NCBI RefSeq assembly: GCF_048820915.1
Contig: NZ_JBMERR010000017.1
Span: 46,826-110,825, forward strand
DNA from: Cribrihabitans_A pelagius
Lineage (GTDB): Bacteria > Pseudomonadota > Alphaproteobacteria > Rhodobacterales > Rhodobacteraceae
Reading direction: 5' to 3'
DNA length: 64,000 bases
Under the pieces are notes generated by a model that did not search any database, was not told the origin of the DNA, and saw only the letters and a program-made list of their open reading frames with translations. The first letter of the stretch is position 1, and each line of letters opens with the position of its first letter. Of the stretch, positions 57,296 to 64,000 are shown one piece after another. A program made the position numbers and the translations under genes.

Positions 57296-58192
57296 TCAAG
57301 TCAAGGCTTCCAGCCGCAGCACCTCGTCACGGAGGCCTTTTGACAACGCCTGCGCAAAGCGGTTCAGCCGCTCGCTGCGCTGATCGCCCTGGTGGCGGAC
57401 GAGGTAGAAACTGCGCGTCAGGCTGATCTCTCCGGTCAGCACCTTGCGCAGCATCCGGTGCGACGGCAGCGTGAAATCATGCGCCACGCACAGCGCGGTG
57501 CCTTCCGCCGCCAGCCGGATCTGCACCGAAACCGAGTTGGAGGCCAGCGCCACCCGCTCCACCCCGATCTCGTTGAGGTAGTCGAGTTCGCGGTCGAAAA
57601 TCATGTCGGGGATATAGCCGATCATCTTGCGATCTTTCAGGTCCTGCAGCCGGCCGATCGGCCCGTGGTCCTTCAGGTAATGGCGCGAGGCAACCATATG
57701 CAGCTTGTAGTCGGTGATCTTCTGCACCACCAGCTGCCCGGCGGAGGGCGCAGAGACGGTGACCGCCATGTCGGCCTCGCGGCGGCTGAGGTTGATCATC
57801 CGCGGCAGCGCCACGATCTGGATGTCGAGGTCGGGGTTCTTTTCCGATATCTCGGCGCAGACCTGCGGCAGCAGGTAGTTGGCGGCCCCGTCCGGCGCGC
57901 CGATGCGGATCTGGCCCGACAGCGTGTCGCTCGGGCCCGTCAGCGCCTCGGCGCCCGCGCGCATCGCCTGCTCGGCGGCTTCCGCATGCACCAGGAGCCG
58001 GTCCCCGGCGGCACTCAGCGCGTATCCCTGGGGCGATTTCACGAACAGCGGCGTGTCCAGCGCCTGCTCGAACCGGGCAATGCGGCGGCCTACGGTGGCG
58101 GGGTCCATCTTCAGGATCCGCCCGGCGCCGGACAGGCTCGCCTCCCGGGCCACCGCCAAAAACACTTTCATATCATCCCACTGGGGTTCCAT
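57296..58192 (-). CDS. LysR-family transcriptional regulator, divergent from mmsA
   Basis: A 298-residue regulator. The winged helix is at residues 5-65 (QWDDMKVFLAVAREASLSGA, KMDPATVGRRIARFEQALDT), followed by a LysR substrate-binding domain (GQIRIGAPDGAANYLLPQVC; SVSVQIRLAAEGTALCVAHD). It is divergent from mmsA with about 135 bases between starts, so it is a candidate regulator of mmsA and itself. An inverted repeat TTTGC-N6-GCAAA (58236-58251) lies between. Confidence 0.9.
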   Translation of the reverse strand: MEPQWDDMKVFLAVAREASLSGAGRILKMDPATVGRRIARFEQALDTPLFVKSPQGYALSAAGDRLLVHAEAAEQAMRAGAEALTGPSDTLSGQIRIGAPDGAANYLLPQVCAEISEKNPDLDIQIVALPRMINLSRREADMAVTVSAPSAGQLVVQKITDYKLHMVASRHYLKDHGPIGRLQDLKDRKMIGYIPDMIFDRELDYLNEIGVERVALASNSVSVQIRLAAEGTALCVAHDFTLPSHRMLRKVLTGEISLTRSFYLVRHQGDQRSERLNRFAQALSKGLRDEVLRLEALT

Positions 58193-58235
58193 CGGCCCGG
58201 GGTCCTCCCTGCTCCTGTCAACTTGTCGTTAACCA

Positions 58236-58251
58236 TTTGCGTTACTGCAAA
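58236..58251. promoter_or_regulatory. Inverted repeat in the lysR/mmsA intergenic region
   Basis: TTTGC-GTTACT-GCAAA, a short palindrome 44 bases upstream of the LysR start and 78 bases upstream of mmsA. A candidate binding site for the LysR regulator. Confidence 0.35.
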
Positions 58252-58328
58252 GCCTCTTTGAAATCTTTCCTCTTTTCCAGTGTTTTTTGCAAGCCTAGGA
58301 TTGTCCCAACGGAAAAGAGGAGGATCCT

Positions 58329-59828
58329 ATGCAGGAACTGACCCACTACATTAACGGCGAACACGTGAAGGGCACTTCGGGCCGGTTTGCCGATGTCTTC
58401 AACCCGGCCACCGGTGAGGTGCAGGCCCGGGTGCCGCTGGCCTCCAATGAGGAGATGGAGCACGCGGTGGCCATCGCCGCCAAGGCGCAGCCGGCCTGGG
58501 AAAAAGTGAACCCGCAGCGCCGCGCCCGGGTGATGATGAAATTCGTCGACCTCTTGAACCGCGACATGGACAAGCTGGCCGAGACCCTGAGCCGCGAGCA
58601 CGGCAAGACCGTACCGGACGCCAAGGGCGACATTCAGCGCGGCCTGGAAGTGGTGGAATACTGCATCGGTGCGCCGCAGATGCTGAAGGGCGAGTTCACC
58701 GACAGCGCAGGCCCCGGCATCGACATGTACTCGATGCGCCAAGCCTTGGGCGTGACCGCGGGCATCACCCCGTTCAACTTCCCCGCGATGATCCCGATGT
58801 GGATGTTTGCCCCCGCCATCGCCTGCGGCAACGCCTTCATCCTGAAGCCGTCGGAGCGTGATCCCTCGGTGCCGCTGATGCTGGCGGAGCTGCTGGAAGA
58901 AGCCGGCCTGCCCAAGGGCATCATCCAGGTGGTGAACGGCGACAAGGAAGCGGTCGACGCGATCCTGTACAACGACACCATCCAGTCGGTCGGCTTTGTC
59001 GGCTCGACCCCGATCGCCGAGTACATCTATGGCACCGGCTGTGCCCAGGGCAAGCGCGTGCAGTGCTTCGGCGGCGCCAAGAACCACATGATCATCATGC
59101 CCGACGCCGACATGGACCAGGCCGCCGACGCGCTGGTCGGCGCAGGCTACGGCGCGGCGGGCGAACGCTGCATGGCGATCTCGGTTGCGGTTCCGGTCGG
59201 TGACGAAACCGCCGACCGCCTGATCGAAAAGCTGGTGCCGCGCATCGAGAAGCTGAAGGTCGGCCCCTACACCGCCGGCGACGACGTGGACTACGGCCCG
59301 GTGGTGACCGCCGCGGCGAAGGAGAACATCCTGGGTCTGGTCGAATCCGGCGTTGAGCAGGGCGCAAAACTGGTGGTCGACGGCCGCGGCTTCTCGCTGC
59401 AGGGCTATGAGGACGGCTTCTTTGTCGGCCCGCACCTGTTCGACAACGTGACCCCGGACATGGATATCTACAAGAAGGAAATCTTCGGCCCCGTGCTCTG
59501 CACCGTGCGCGCAGGCTCCTATGAGGAAGCGATCAAGCTGGCGATGGATCACGAGTACGGCAACGGCACCGCGATCTATACCCGCGATGGCGACGCCGCG
59601 CGCGACTTCGCCAACCGGATCAACATCGGCATGGTGGGCATCAACGTGCCGATCCCGGTGCCGCTGGCCTACCACACCTTCGGCGGCTGGAAGAAGTCGG
59701 CTTTTGGTGACCTGAACCAGCACGGCCCGGATGCGTTCAAATTCTACACGCGCACCAAGACCATCACCTCGCGCTGGCCCTCGGGCATCAAGGACGGTGG
59801 CGAGTTCAACTTTAGGCCGATGGACTAA
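58329..59828 (+). CDS. mmsA: Methylmalonate-semialdehyde dehydrogenase (CoA-acylating)
   Basis: CoA-dependent aldehyde dehydrogenase of valine and inositol degradation that converts methylmalonate semialdehyde to propionyl-CoA. The 499-residue protein shows catalytic Cys281 (AAGERCMAIS), Asn150 (TPFNFPAMIPMWMFAPA, a diagnostic MmsA segment) and FGGAKNHMIIMPDADMD. A strong GAGGAGGATCCT ribosome site precedes the ATG. A bidirectional terminator follows. Confidence 0.96.
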   Translation: MQELTHYINGEHVKGTSGRFADVFNPATGEVQARVPLASNEEMEHAVAIAAKAQPAWEKVNPQRRARVMMKFVDLLNRDMDKLAETLSREHGKTVPDAKGDIQRGLEVVEYCIGAPQMLKGEFTDSAGPGIDMYSMRQALGVTAGITPFNFPAMIPMWMFAPAIACGNAFILKPSERDPSVPLMLAELLEEAGLPKGIIQVVNGDKEAVDAILYNDTIQSVGFVGSTPIAEYIYGTGCAQGKRVQCFGGAKNHMIIMPDADMDQAADALVGAGYGAAGERCMAISVAVPVGDETADRLIEKLVPRIEKLKVGPYTAGDDVDYGPVVTAAAKENILGLVESGVEQGAKLVVDGRGFSLQGYEDGFFVGPHLFDNVTPDMDIYKKEIFGPVLCTVRAGSYEEAIKLAMDHEYGNGTAIYTRDGDAARDFANRINIGMVGINVPIPVPLAYHTFGGWKKSAFGDLNQHGPDAFKFYTRTKTITSRWPSGIKDGGEFNFRPMD

Positions 59829-59847
59829 AATCGTGACTTAGAACAAT

Positions 59848-59876
59848 AAAGGCCCTGGTTTGATCCGGGGCCTTTT
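59848..59876. terminator. Bidirectional terminator between mmsA and the small membrane protein
   Basis: AAAGGCCC(T)GG...CC(G)GGGCCTTTT, a near-perfect stem flanked by A runs on the left and T runs on the right, so it can serve mmsA and the convergent gene at 59902. Confidence 0.82.
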
Positions 59877-59901
59877 GCCGTCTGGTTAGGGAGCGGAAGG
59901 C

Positions 59902-60312
59902 TCAGGCGGCAGGCTCCGCCTCCGGGGAGCCGAACTTTGCGCGCATGAACTCCTCCTTCATCAGCTCCCCCTTCATCGCGGGCAGGCCGATGGCCTTGAG
60001 CCCGATGACCGCGGCATAGATCAGCACCGCCGAGGCCAGCGCGTCCAGCCCCCAGCCCGCCACCGGTGCCGCTGCGCCGAGGAAGGCCGGCAGATCCGCC
60101 AGCGCCGGGACGGTCCAGAGGCCGGTCAGCCCGTGCAGCACCAGCGCAATCCAGAAGCCCGCGCAGAACGGGCAATGCCACTGGTGGTAGAGCGTGCGCA
60201 GCGGCCGCGGCAGCGCCGCGATCAGCGTGTTGAACCAGCTGCCCCACTCCGGCAGCTTCTCCCAGACCAATATATGCACCGCGGTGGCGATCAGAACGAG
60301 TTCGAAGGTCAT
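59902..60312 (-). CDS. Small membrane protein with CPFCxGFW motif
   Basis: A 136-residue protein with three or four hydrophobic segments (MTFELVLIATAVHILVWEKL; FWIALVLHGLTGLWTVPAL; GWGLDALASAVLIYAAVIGL). The motif YHQWHCPFCAGFWIALVL has the two Cys plus FW of the DUF1360-like group, but this match is tentative. An operator-like TTAGTTAGTC (60328-60337) lies just upstream of its start and is shared with the neighbouring marR promoter. Function unknown. Confidence 0.7.
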   Translation of the reverse strand: MTFELVLIATAVHILVWEKLPEWGSWFNTLIAALPRPLRTLYHQWHCPFCAGFWIALVLHGLTGLWTVPALADLPAFLGAAAPVAGWGLDALASAVLIYAAVIGLKAIGLPAMKGELMKEEFMRAKFGSPEAEPAA

Positions 60313-60327
60313 TTCAGGATCCTTATG

Positions 60328-60337
60328 TTAGTTAGTC
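60328..60337. promoter_or_regulatory. Shared operator-like motif upstream of the small membrane protein gene
   Basis: TTAGTTAGTC, identical on the complementary strand to the GACTAACTAA found within the marR palindrome at 60811-60830. It lies 16 bases upstream of the membrane-protein ATG at 60312. Confidence 0.4.
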
Positions 60338-60365
60338 TGCCATACTTTATGGCTCAAATGAGGGC

Positions 60366-60797
60366 TCACGCCCCCTGCTCCAAAGACTCCAGCAACACCG
60401 CGACGGCCTGCCGGTCCGAGTCCTCCAGCCGGCCGAGCAGATCCCGGGCCACGGCCAGATAGATCTCCCGCCCCTTGGCCAGCTGCGCCGCGCCTTCTTC
60501 GGTGAGCAGGATGTGCTGGGCGCGGGCATCATAGCGGCACGGGACGCGATGCACCCAGCCGCGCCCCTCCAGCTTCACCACCATCGCACTGGCCGAGGCC
60601 TTGCGCACGCCCATGTCATCGACAACATCCTGCAGGTGCTGTCCGTGGTCCTCCTTGCTGGTCTGCCGAGCTTCCTGATCCCTGATCGCGCTCAGGTACT
60701 CGAATTCGCTGTAGGTGACGCCCGCTTCCCCCGCGCTCCGGGCCCATTGCCGGTGCGCGCTGCGGTGAATCAGCTCCAGGAATCGGGCCAGTTGCAT
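60366..60797 (-). CDS. MarR-family transcriptional regulator
   Basis: A 143-residue regulator with the winged helix-turn-helix at about residues 30-100: VTYSEFEYLSAIRDQEA, HLQDVVDDMGVRKASASAMV, KLEGRGWVHRVPCRYDARAQ and HILLTEEGAAQLAKGREIYL. The ATG at 60797 (MQLARFLELIHRS) follows GGAG at seven bases; a GTG at 60809 is in frame but less well placed. A palindrome AGTTAG-N5-CTAACT (60811-60827) lies directly upstream and is the likely autoregulatory operator, with a shared copy of the motif before the membrane protein gene. Confidence 0.88.
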   Translation of the reverse strand: MQLARFLELIHRSAHRQWARSAGEAGVTYSEFEYLSAIRDQEARQTSKEDHGQHLQDVVDDMGVRKASASAMVVKLEGRGWVHRVPCRYDARAQHILLTEEGAAQLAKGREIYLAVARDLLGRLEDSDRQAVAVLLESLEQGA

Positions 60798-60810
60798 CGG
60801 CTGCTCCACA

Positions 60811-60830
60811 AGTTAGGATGACTAACTAAT
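60811..60830. promoter_or_regulatory. Palindromic operator-like site upstream of marR
   Basis: AGTTAG GATGA CTAACT (60811-60827), 13 bases upstream of the marR start, overlapping the ribosome site region. The extended GACTAACTAAT is repeated upstream of the 59902-60312 gene. Confidence 0.5.
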
Positions 60831-61004
60831 GAAATCTGACCCAACCGTCAATCCCCCTTACTTCTGACCGGGCGGCAAAGATCCGCCGCCGCGGGACAAC
60901 ACATCCGTGTGAGGCTGGACAGAAAGCCCCCGCGGCCCCTAGGAAAATCCGCCGCGATATCTATTTTCCCCCGGAGAATAAGAGCAAACCGCAAGAGGAC
61001 AGTC

Positions 61005-61607
61005 ATGAGCAACTTCCGCATCACCCGCCGTGCTACGCTGATGGGGCTTGGCGCCACTCTGGCCACTCCGGCCCTCCTGCGAGCGCAGTCCACCGATGCT
61101 TTCCCGCAGGACGAACCGGCGATCCGCGACCAGGTGCCGGTTGAGCGCAATGTCTCCGCCTTCGAACAGCAGGACTGGCAGGACCATTTCGACACGCTGG
61201 GGGCCGGCTGCCTGCTGGCCGACATCAGCTCGCGCGCGCTGCATTACTGGGGCGCGGACGGGGAGACCTACCGCCTGTTCCCCTCCTCCGTGCCGATGAC
61301 CGAGGAGCTGACCAAGCGCGGCTATACCGAAGTGGTGCGCAAGGCCGAGAACCCAAGCTGGACGCCCACCGCGAACATGCGCGAGCGCGACCCCTCGCTG
61401 CCGGAGCGGATCGAGGGCGGCGCACCCGGCAACCCGCTGGGCACCCGTGCGATGTATCTGAGCTGGCCCGCCTACCTGGTGCACGGCACCCATGACACCC
61501 GCAAGATCGGGCGGCAGAGCTCCTCGGGCTGTATCGGCCTTTTCAACCAGCACGTGGAAGAGCTGTACGAGATGGTGCAGATCGGCACCCAGGTCCGCCT
61601 GCTCTGA
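61005..61607 (+). CDS. L,D-transpeptidase family protein with Tat signal
   Basis: A 200-residue YkuD-fold protein that would cross-link peptidoglycan or attach lipoproteins through 3-3 links. A twin-arginine signal (RITRRATLMGLGATLATPAL, Arg8-Arg9) is followed by a processed region, then the catalytic YLVHGTHDTRKIGRQSSSGC with His160 and Cys176, and CIGLFNQHVEELYEMV. The catalytic Cys/His and Gly spacing are intact. The ATG at 61005 follows AGAGGA. It stands alone between marR and the glycosyltransferase. Confidence 0.92.
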   Translation: MSNFRITRRATLMGLGATLATPALLRAQSTDAFPQDEPAIRDQVPVERNVSAFEQQDWQDHFDTLGAGCLLADISSRALHYWGADGETYRLFPSSVPMTEELTKRGYTEVVRKAENPSWTPTANMRERDPSLPERIEGGAPGNPLGTRAMYLSWPAYLVHGTHDTRKIGRQSSSGCIGLFNQHVEELYEMVQIGTQVRLL

Positions 61608-61712
61608 TCCGACTGGCCTGATTTCTTTGGCCTCATCCCTCTGGCCTGACTATCCAACAGCGCGGGCGGCGGTCATCCAACCGCCGCCCGTATTCCGTTG
61701 GAAAGGCGCCGC

Positions 61713-63545
61713 TCAGGCACCGATTTGCAGATGCTGCGGCGCTGCGCCGCTGCGCTGGCGCGCGACCACCATTTCCAATCCCGTTTCCAGATCGCGGGCA
61801 AACTGAGCAGTGTCGTAGAGCGGGCTTTGCCGCAGCCCCTGCTGCAACTGCACACGCAGATGGCCAAGCTCCTCCGGGTCCCGCGCCAGCCGCAGCGCCA
61901 GCGCCTCGTACTCCGCCTCGGTTTCCGTCACCAGCTCACTCATGCCGGCCGCCTTCAGAATGCTGCCCGCCACCCGCGCGGCGAACTGGCGGCCCAGCTT
62001 GGTCACCACCGGCACCCCCGCCAAAAGCGCATCGCTGGCGGTGGTATGGGCGTTCACCGCAAAGGTATCGAGGAACAGGTCCGCCTGCCGGTGCCGGGCC
62101 ATGTGGTCCTCATGCGGGACGCGCTTGGCAAAGATGATCCGGTCCGCAGCCACACCCCGCTTCTCCGCCTCGGCGCGCAGGTTGGCCTCCGCCGCCGCAT
62201 GGGCCGCAAAACACCACAGCACACTGCCCGGCACCCGCTGCAACAGCCGCATCCAGATACCGAATTCACTCAAGCTCACCTTGTAGGTGTTGTTGAAGGA
62301 GCAAAAGACAAAGGCGTCCTCCGGCAGCCCCAGCTCCGCGCGCGAGGGCGCCTCAGCCGGAACTTCACGGGTACTGTCGTTGACCTGATAGCACTGCGGC
62401 ATCGCCAGCACCTTTTCGGTGCAGCCGTCGCGCATTTCCGGGGGGATCACGATGGGGTCGGCGAGGATATAGTCCATCTCCGGCATGCCCAGCGTGCCGG
62501 GATAGCCAAGGAAAGAAACCTGCACCGGCGCTGCGCGCACCGCAAAGATCCCGGTGCGGCCCTTTTCGGTGTAGCCCTTCAAGTCGATCGCCACGTCGAT
62601 TCCGTCCGCGCGCGCTTGCATGGCGATAGCGCGGTCGTCCAGGTCGGCCACGTCACGGAACAGGTCGCAGGAGGTGCGGGCGCGGGTGTGCTGTTCGTCC
62701 TGCGCGCGGGATCCGTAATCATAGAGCACCACTTCGAAGCGGTCCCGGTCATGCAGCGAGAACAGCTCGCCGATCAGGAACATCGTCGCGTGGCTGAAGA
62801 AATCGTTGGAGAAATAGCCGATCCGGATTTTGCCGCCCGCCCGCGGCACCTGCGGCTCCAGCGGGACTTCCTGACGGCCCGCATGGATCAGCCGGGCATA
62901 GCGTTCGGCCACCGTGCGCTGGAAAAACGGGTCATCCGCAAGCGGCAGGACAGCAAAGGGTTCGACGTTTGCACTGGCGGTGCGCAGAAGCTCCACATCG
63001 TCGGGCCGCGCGGCAAAGCGGCTCCAATCCGCCAGATGGCCGTCTGCATGCAGCAGCCGCGCCCGGGCAATGGCATGGCCAGGGTCACAGGTCAGCGCGT
63101 GGGCAAACAGCGCCTGGGCATCGGTGTATTCCCCTGCCCCCCACAGCAATCCGGCCAGCGCGGTGAAAGCCTGCGCATTCTTCGGATCGGCCTGGATCGC
63201 CGCCTTGAAATGGTCGATGGCTTCGCCAATGCGGCCAAGGTTTTGCAAAAGCATAGCATACATCAGCTGTGCCGGTGCGGATCGCGGCATCTGCCGCACC
63301 GCTTTTCGCAGCAAAGCCTCCGCCTCACCGTAGTTCTGCAGCAGGAAAAGCCTCTGGCCTTCGTCCACCAGCCGCTGCACCTCCGCCGCGGCATCCGCCT
63401 GCCCCCGGTCAGTGCCTGCCTGTGCCTGCGGGCCCGGCGCAAACGCCGCAGCAACAGGCGGCGCCGTGGCAAGGCCCATCTTGAAATCGGCGGCCGCGGG
63501 TTTGGCGGGTTGCAGCGCAAAGGGCGCGCTTTTGGGGGCTGGCAT
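61713..63545 (-). CDS. TPR-repeat glycosyltransferase of family GT41 (O-GlcNAc-transferase-like)
   Basis: A 610-residue protein. The N-terminal third contains TPR-like helical repeats (EGQRLFLLQNYGEAEALLRK, RSAPAQLMYAMLLQNLGRIG, AQAFTALAGLLWGAGEYTDA). The C-terminal part matches GT41/SPINDLY-type transferases: RIGYFSNDFFSHATMFLIGE, VAIDLKGYTEKGRTGIFAVR, VQVSFLGYPGTLGMPEMDYI, FCSFNNTYKVSLSEFGIWMR and DTFAVNAHTTASDALLAGVP. Bacterial members glycosylate surface proteins such as autotransporters or flagellin; the target here is unknown. The ATG at 63545 (MPAPKSAPFALQP) was chosen over one eight codons upstream. It ends 105 bases from the L,D-transpeptidase gene. Confidence 0.88.
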   Translation of the reverse strand: MPAPKSAPFALQPAKPAAADFKMGLATAPPVAAAFAPGPQAQAGTDRGQADAAAEVQRLVDEGQRLFLLQNYGEAEALLRKAVRQMPRSAPAQLMYAMLLQNLGRIGEAIDHFKAAIQADPKNAQAFTALAGLLWGAGEYTDAQALFAHALTCDPGHAIARARLLHADGHLADWSRFAARPDDVELLRTASANVEPFAVLPLADDPFFQRTVAERYARLIHAGRQEVPLEPQVPRAGGKIRIGYFSNDFFSHATMFLIGELFSLHDRDRFEVVLYDYGSRAQDEQHTRARTSCDLFRDVADLDDRAIAMQARADGIDVAIDLKGYTEKGRTGIFAVRAAPVQVSFLGYPGTLGMPEMDYILADPIVIPPEMRDGCTEKVLAMPQCYQVNDSTREVPAEAPSRAELGLPEDAFVFCSFNNTYKVSLSEFGIWMRLLQRVPGSVLWCFAAHAAAEANLRAEAEKRGVAADRIIFAKRVPHEDHMARHRQADLFLDTFAVNAHTTASDALLAGVPVVTKLGRQFAARVAGSILKAAGMSELVTETEAEYEALALRLARDPEELGHLRVQLQQGLRQSPLYDTAQFARDLETGLEMVVARQRSGAAPQHLQIGA

Positions 63546-63872
63546 CGTTCGGCCTCGCTGTTTACACATTCTGCTTGCCCGTTGCTTGCCAGAATTTGGT
63601 TGAAATTGAGTTTATCTGCCGGCACGCCGCCTGTTAGGGGACACTTCATATTGCAGTAACCGGAAGAGGTCGGATGAACCCGGAAGAACTCGGATGGAGC
63701 CATAAACAAGAGGGGCTTTGGGCAATCAAGTCCTGATGGCTCGGCCCAGAGCGTTTGTCCTTCAGTACTCGGCAAAATGGCCGGTATGGCACCTGAAGGC
63801 AAATCTGGGCCAGTTCCGATTGCAAACTCTCAATGCTCTCTCAAAATGCCATAAAACAGGCCTTTGAGGCAG
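63546..63872. other. Region between the glycosyltransferase start and the IS3 element
   Basis: About 325 bases. It contains a 20-base tandem duplication (63661-63680 and 63681-63700, CGGAAGAGGTCGGATGAACC/CGGAAGAACTCGGATGGAGC, 16 of 20 identical) and an A/T-richer stretch near 63830. No gene or RNA was recognised. Confidence 0.5.
63661..63700. repeat. 20-base tandem repeat
   Basis: Two adjacent copies of a CGGAAGA-CGGATG unit differing at four positions; a local duplication upstream of the glycosyltransferase gene and the IS3 end. Confidence 0.7.
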
Positions 63873-64000
63873 TGAGCCTCCCCCAAAGAAGTGGTCCGCC
63901 CCTATGATTAGGAAACGGAGGACCATAGATGGCAACGAAGCGACCCAAGCCTGAAGAGATTGTCGTGAAGTTAAGGCAGGTTGAAGTTCTGATGGGGCAA
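63873..64000 (+). mobile_element. Left end of an IS3-family insertion sequence (continues beyond window)
   Basis: The segment begins TGAGCCTCCCCCAAAGAAGT, a plausible IS3-type left inverted repeat (TG start, C-run), and leads with a good ribosome site (ACGGAGGACC) into an orfA start. The right end lies outside the window, so the element cannot be fully delimited and target-site duplication cannot be checked. Confidence 0.8.
63929..64000 (+). CDS. IS3-family transposase OrfA, N-terminal fragment
   Basis: ATG at 63929 starts MATKRPKPEEIVVKLRQVEV and runs off the window end at codon 24. The KPEEIVxKLRQVEVLxxQ pattern is the start of the IS3-group OrfA helix-turn-helix (IS407/IS1248-type relatives). 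The ribosome site GGAGG precedes it. Confidence 0.88.
   Translation, partial: MATKRPKPEEIVVKLRQVEVLMGQ

Noticed and set aside
1..64000. CRISPR arrays, prophage structural genes, toxin-antitoxin or conventional antiphage systems
   Set aside because: I looked for regularly spaced repeats, cas genes, capsid/terminase/tail genes and known defence domains and found none; the holin/endolysin pair is better explained as a GTA-type lysis cassette than as prophage remains.

Overview
The window is a high-GC, gene-dense chromosomal segment from an alphaproteobacterium of the order Rhodobacterales, most likely the Roseobacter group (Leisingera/Phaeobacter/Ruegeria-like). The assignment rests on recognised protein families and gene order: a trp-moaC-moeA-lexA-comEC-gltX-gltA series, a fused indolepyruvate:ferredoxin oxidoreductase, a B12-dependent ribonucleotide reductase, an alphaproteobacterial GAAC-N7-GAAC SOS box and a gene-transfer-agent-type holin/endolysin pair. 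No species-level claim is possible by eye. Nearly all of the window is core chromosome; the only clear mobile DNA is the start of an IS3-family element at the right edge.

Layout. 1-9.2 kb: cysS (truncated by the window edge), two tandem beta-barrel outer-membrane proteins, an orphan MttB-family methyltransferase convergent with the large class II ribonucleotide reductase nrdJ (tandem NrdR-like boxes upstream, terminator downstream), and tRNA-Pro(TGG). 9.2-14.4 kb: DUF192 protein, a double cold-shock-domain protein, pdxH, fabI, an SRPBCC protein, a gpt-type phosphoribosyltransferase and a class I/II aminotransferase. 14.5-25.3 kb: a ppiD-trpE pair, then trpG-trpD-ung-trpC-moaC-moeA with overlapping or closely spaced genes, interrupted by a reverse-strand polysaccharide-deacetylase-like gene, then lexA under its own SOS box. 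25.3-31.6 kb: comEC, gltX, gltA and an acidic RTX-repeat protein.

31.6-40 kb (mainly reverse strand): an enoyl-CoA hydratase and the cytochrome c maturation genes ccmH, ccmF and ccmE. A two-gene holin/endolysin cassette of the gene-transfer-agent type sits between ccmF and ccmE. argC, murI and a lysophospholipid acyltransferase follow. 40-54.5 kb: the indolepyruvate oxidoreductase with a divergent LysR regulator, a candidate small RNA, purL, a Cys-rich protein, bolA, grxD, zapA with a long coiled-coil partner, transketolase, a GYD-domain protein and a DUF808 membrane protein. 54.5-64 kb: gap preceded by five LacI-type operator-like sequences, a 47-codon membrane ORF, coaD, a CBS protein, LysR/mmsA, a MarR gene near a small membrane protein that shares its operator-like motif, an L,D-transpeptidase, a TPR/GT41 glycosyltransferase, and the left end of an IS3-family insertion sequence.

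Functional threads: tryptophan and molybdopterin synthesis share one transcription unit; central carbon metabolism is spread across gltA, tkt and gap; cytochrome c maturation is interleaved with the putative GTA lysis genes; comEC and lexA, both connected with GTA biology in Rhodobacter, lie about 10 kb from that cassette. The most interesting items are the GTA-type lysis cassette inside the ccm cluster, the operator array upstream of gap, a two-hairpin sRNA candidate upstream of purL, and a dispersed intergenic repeat family.
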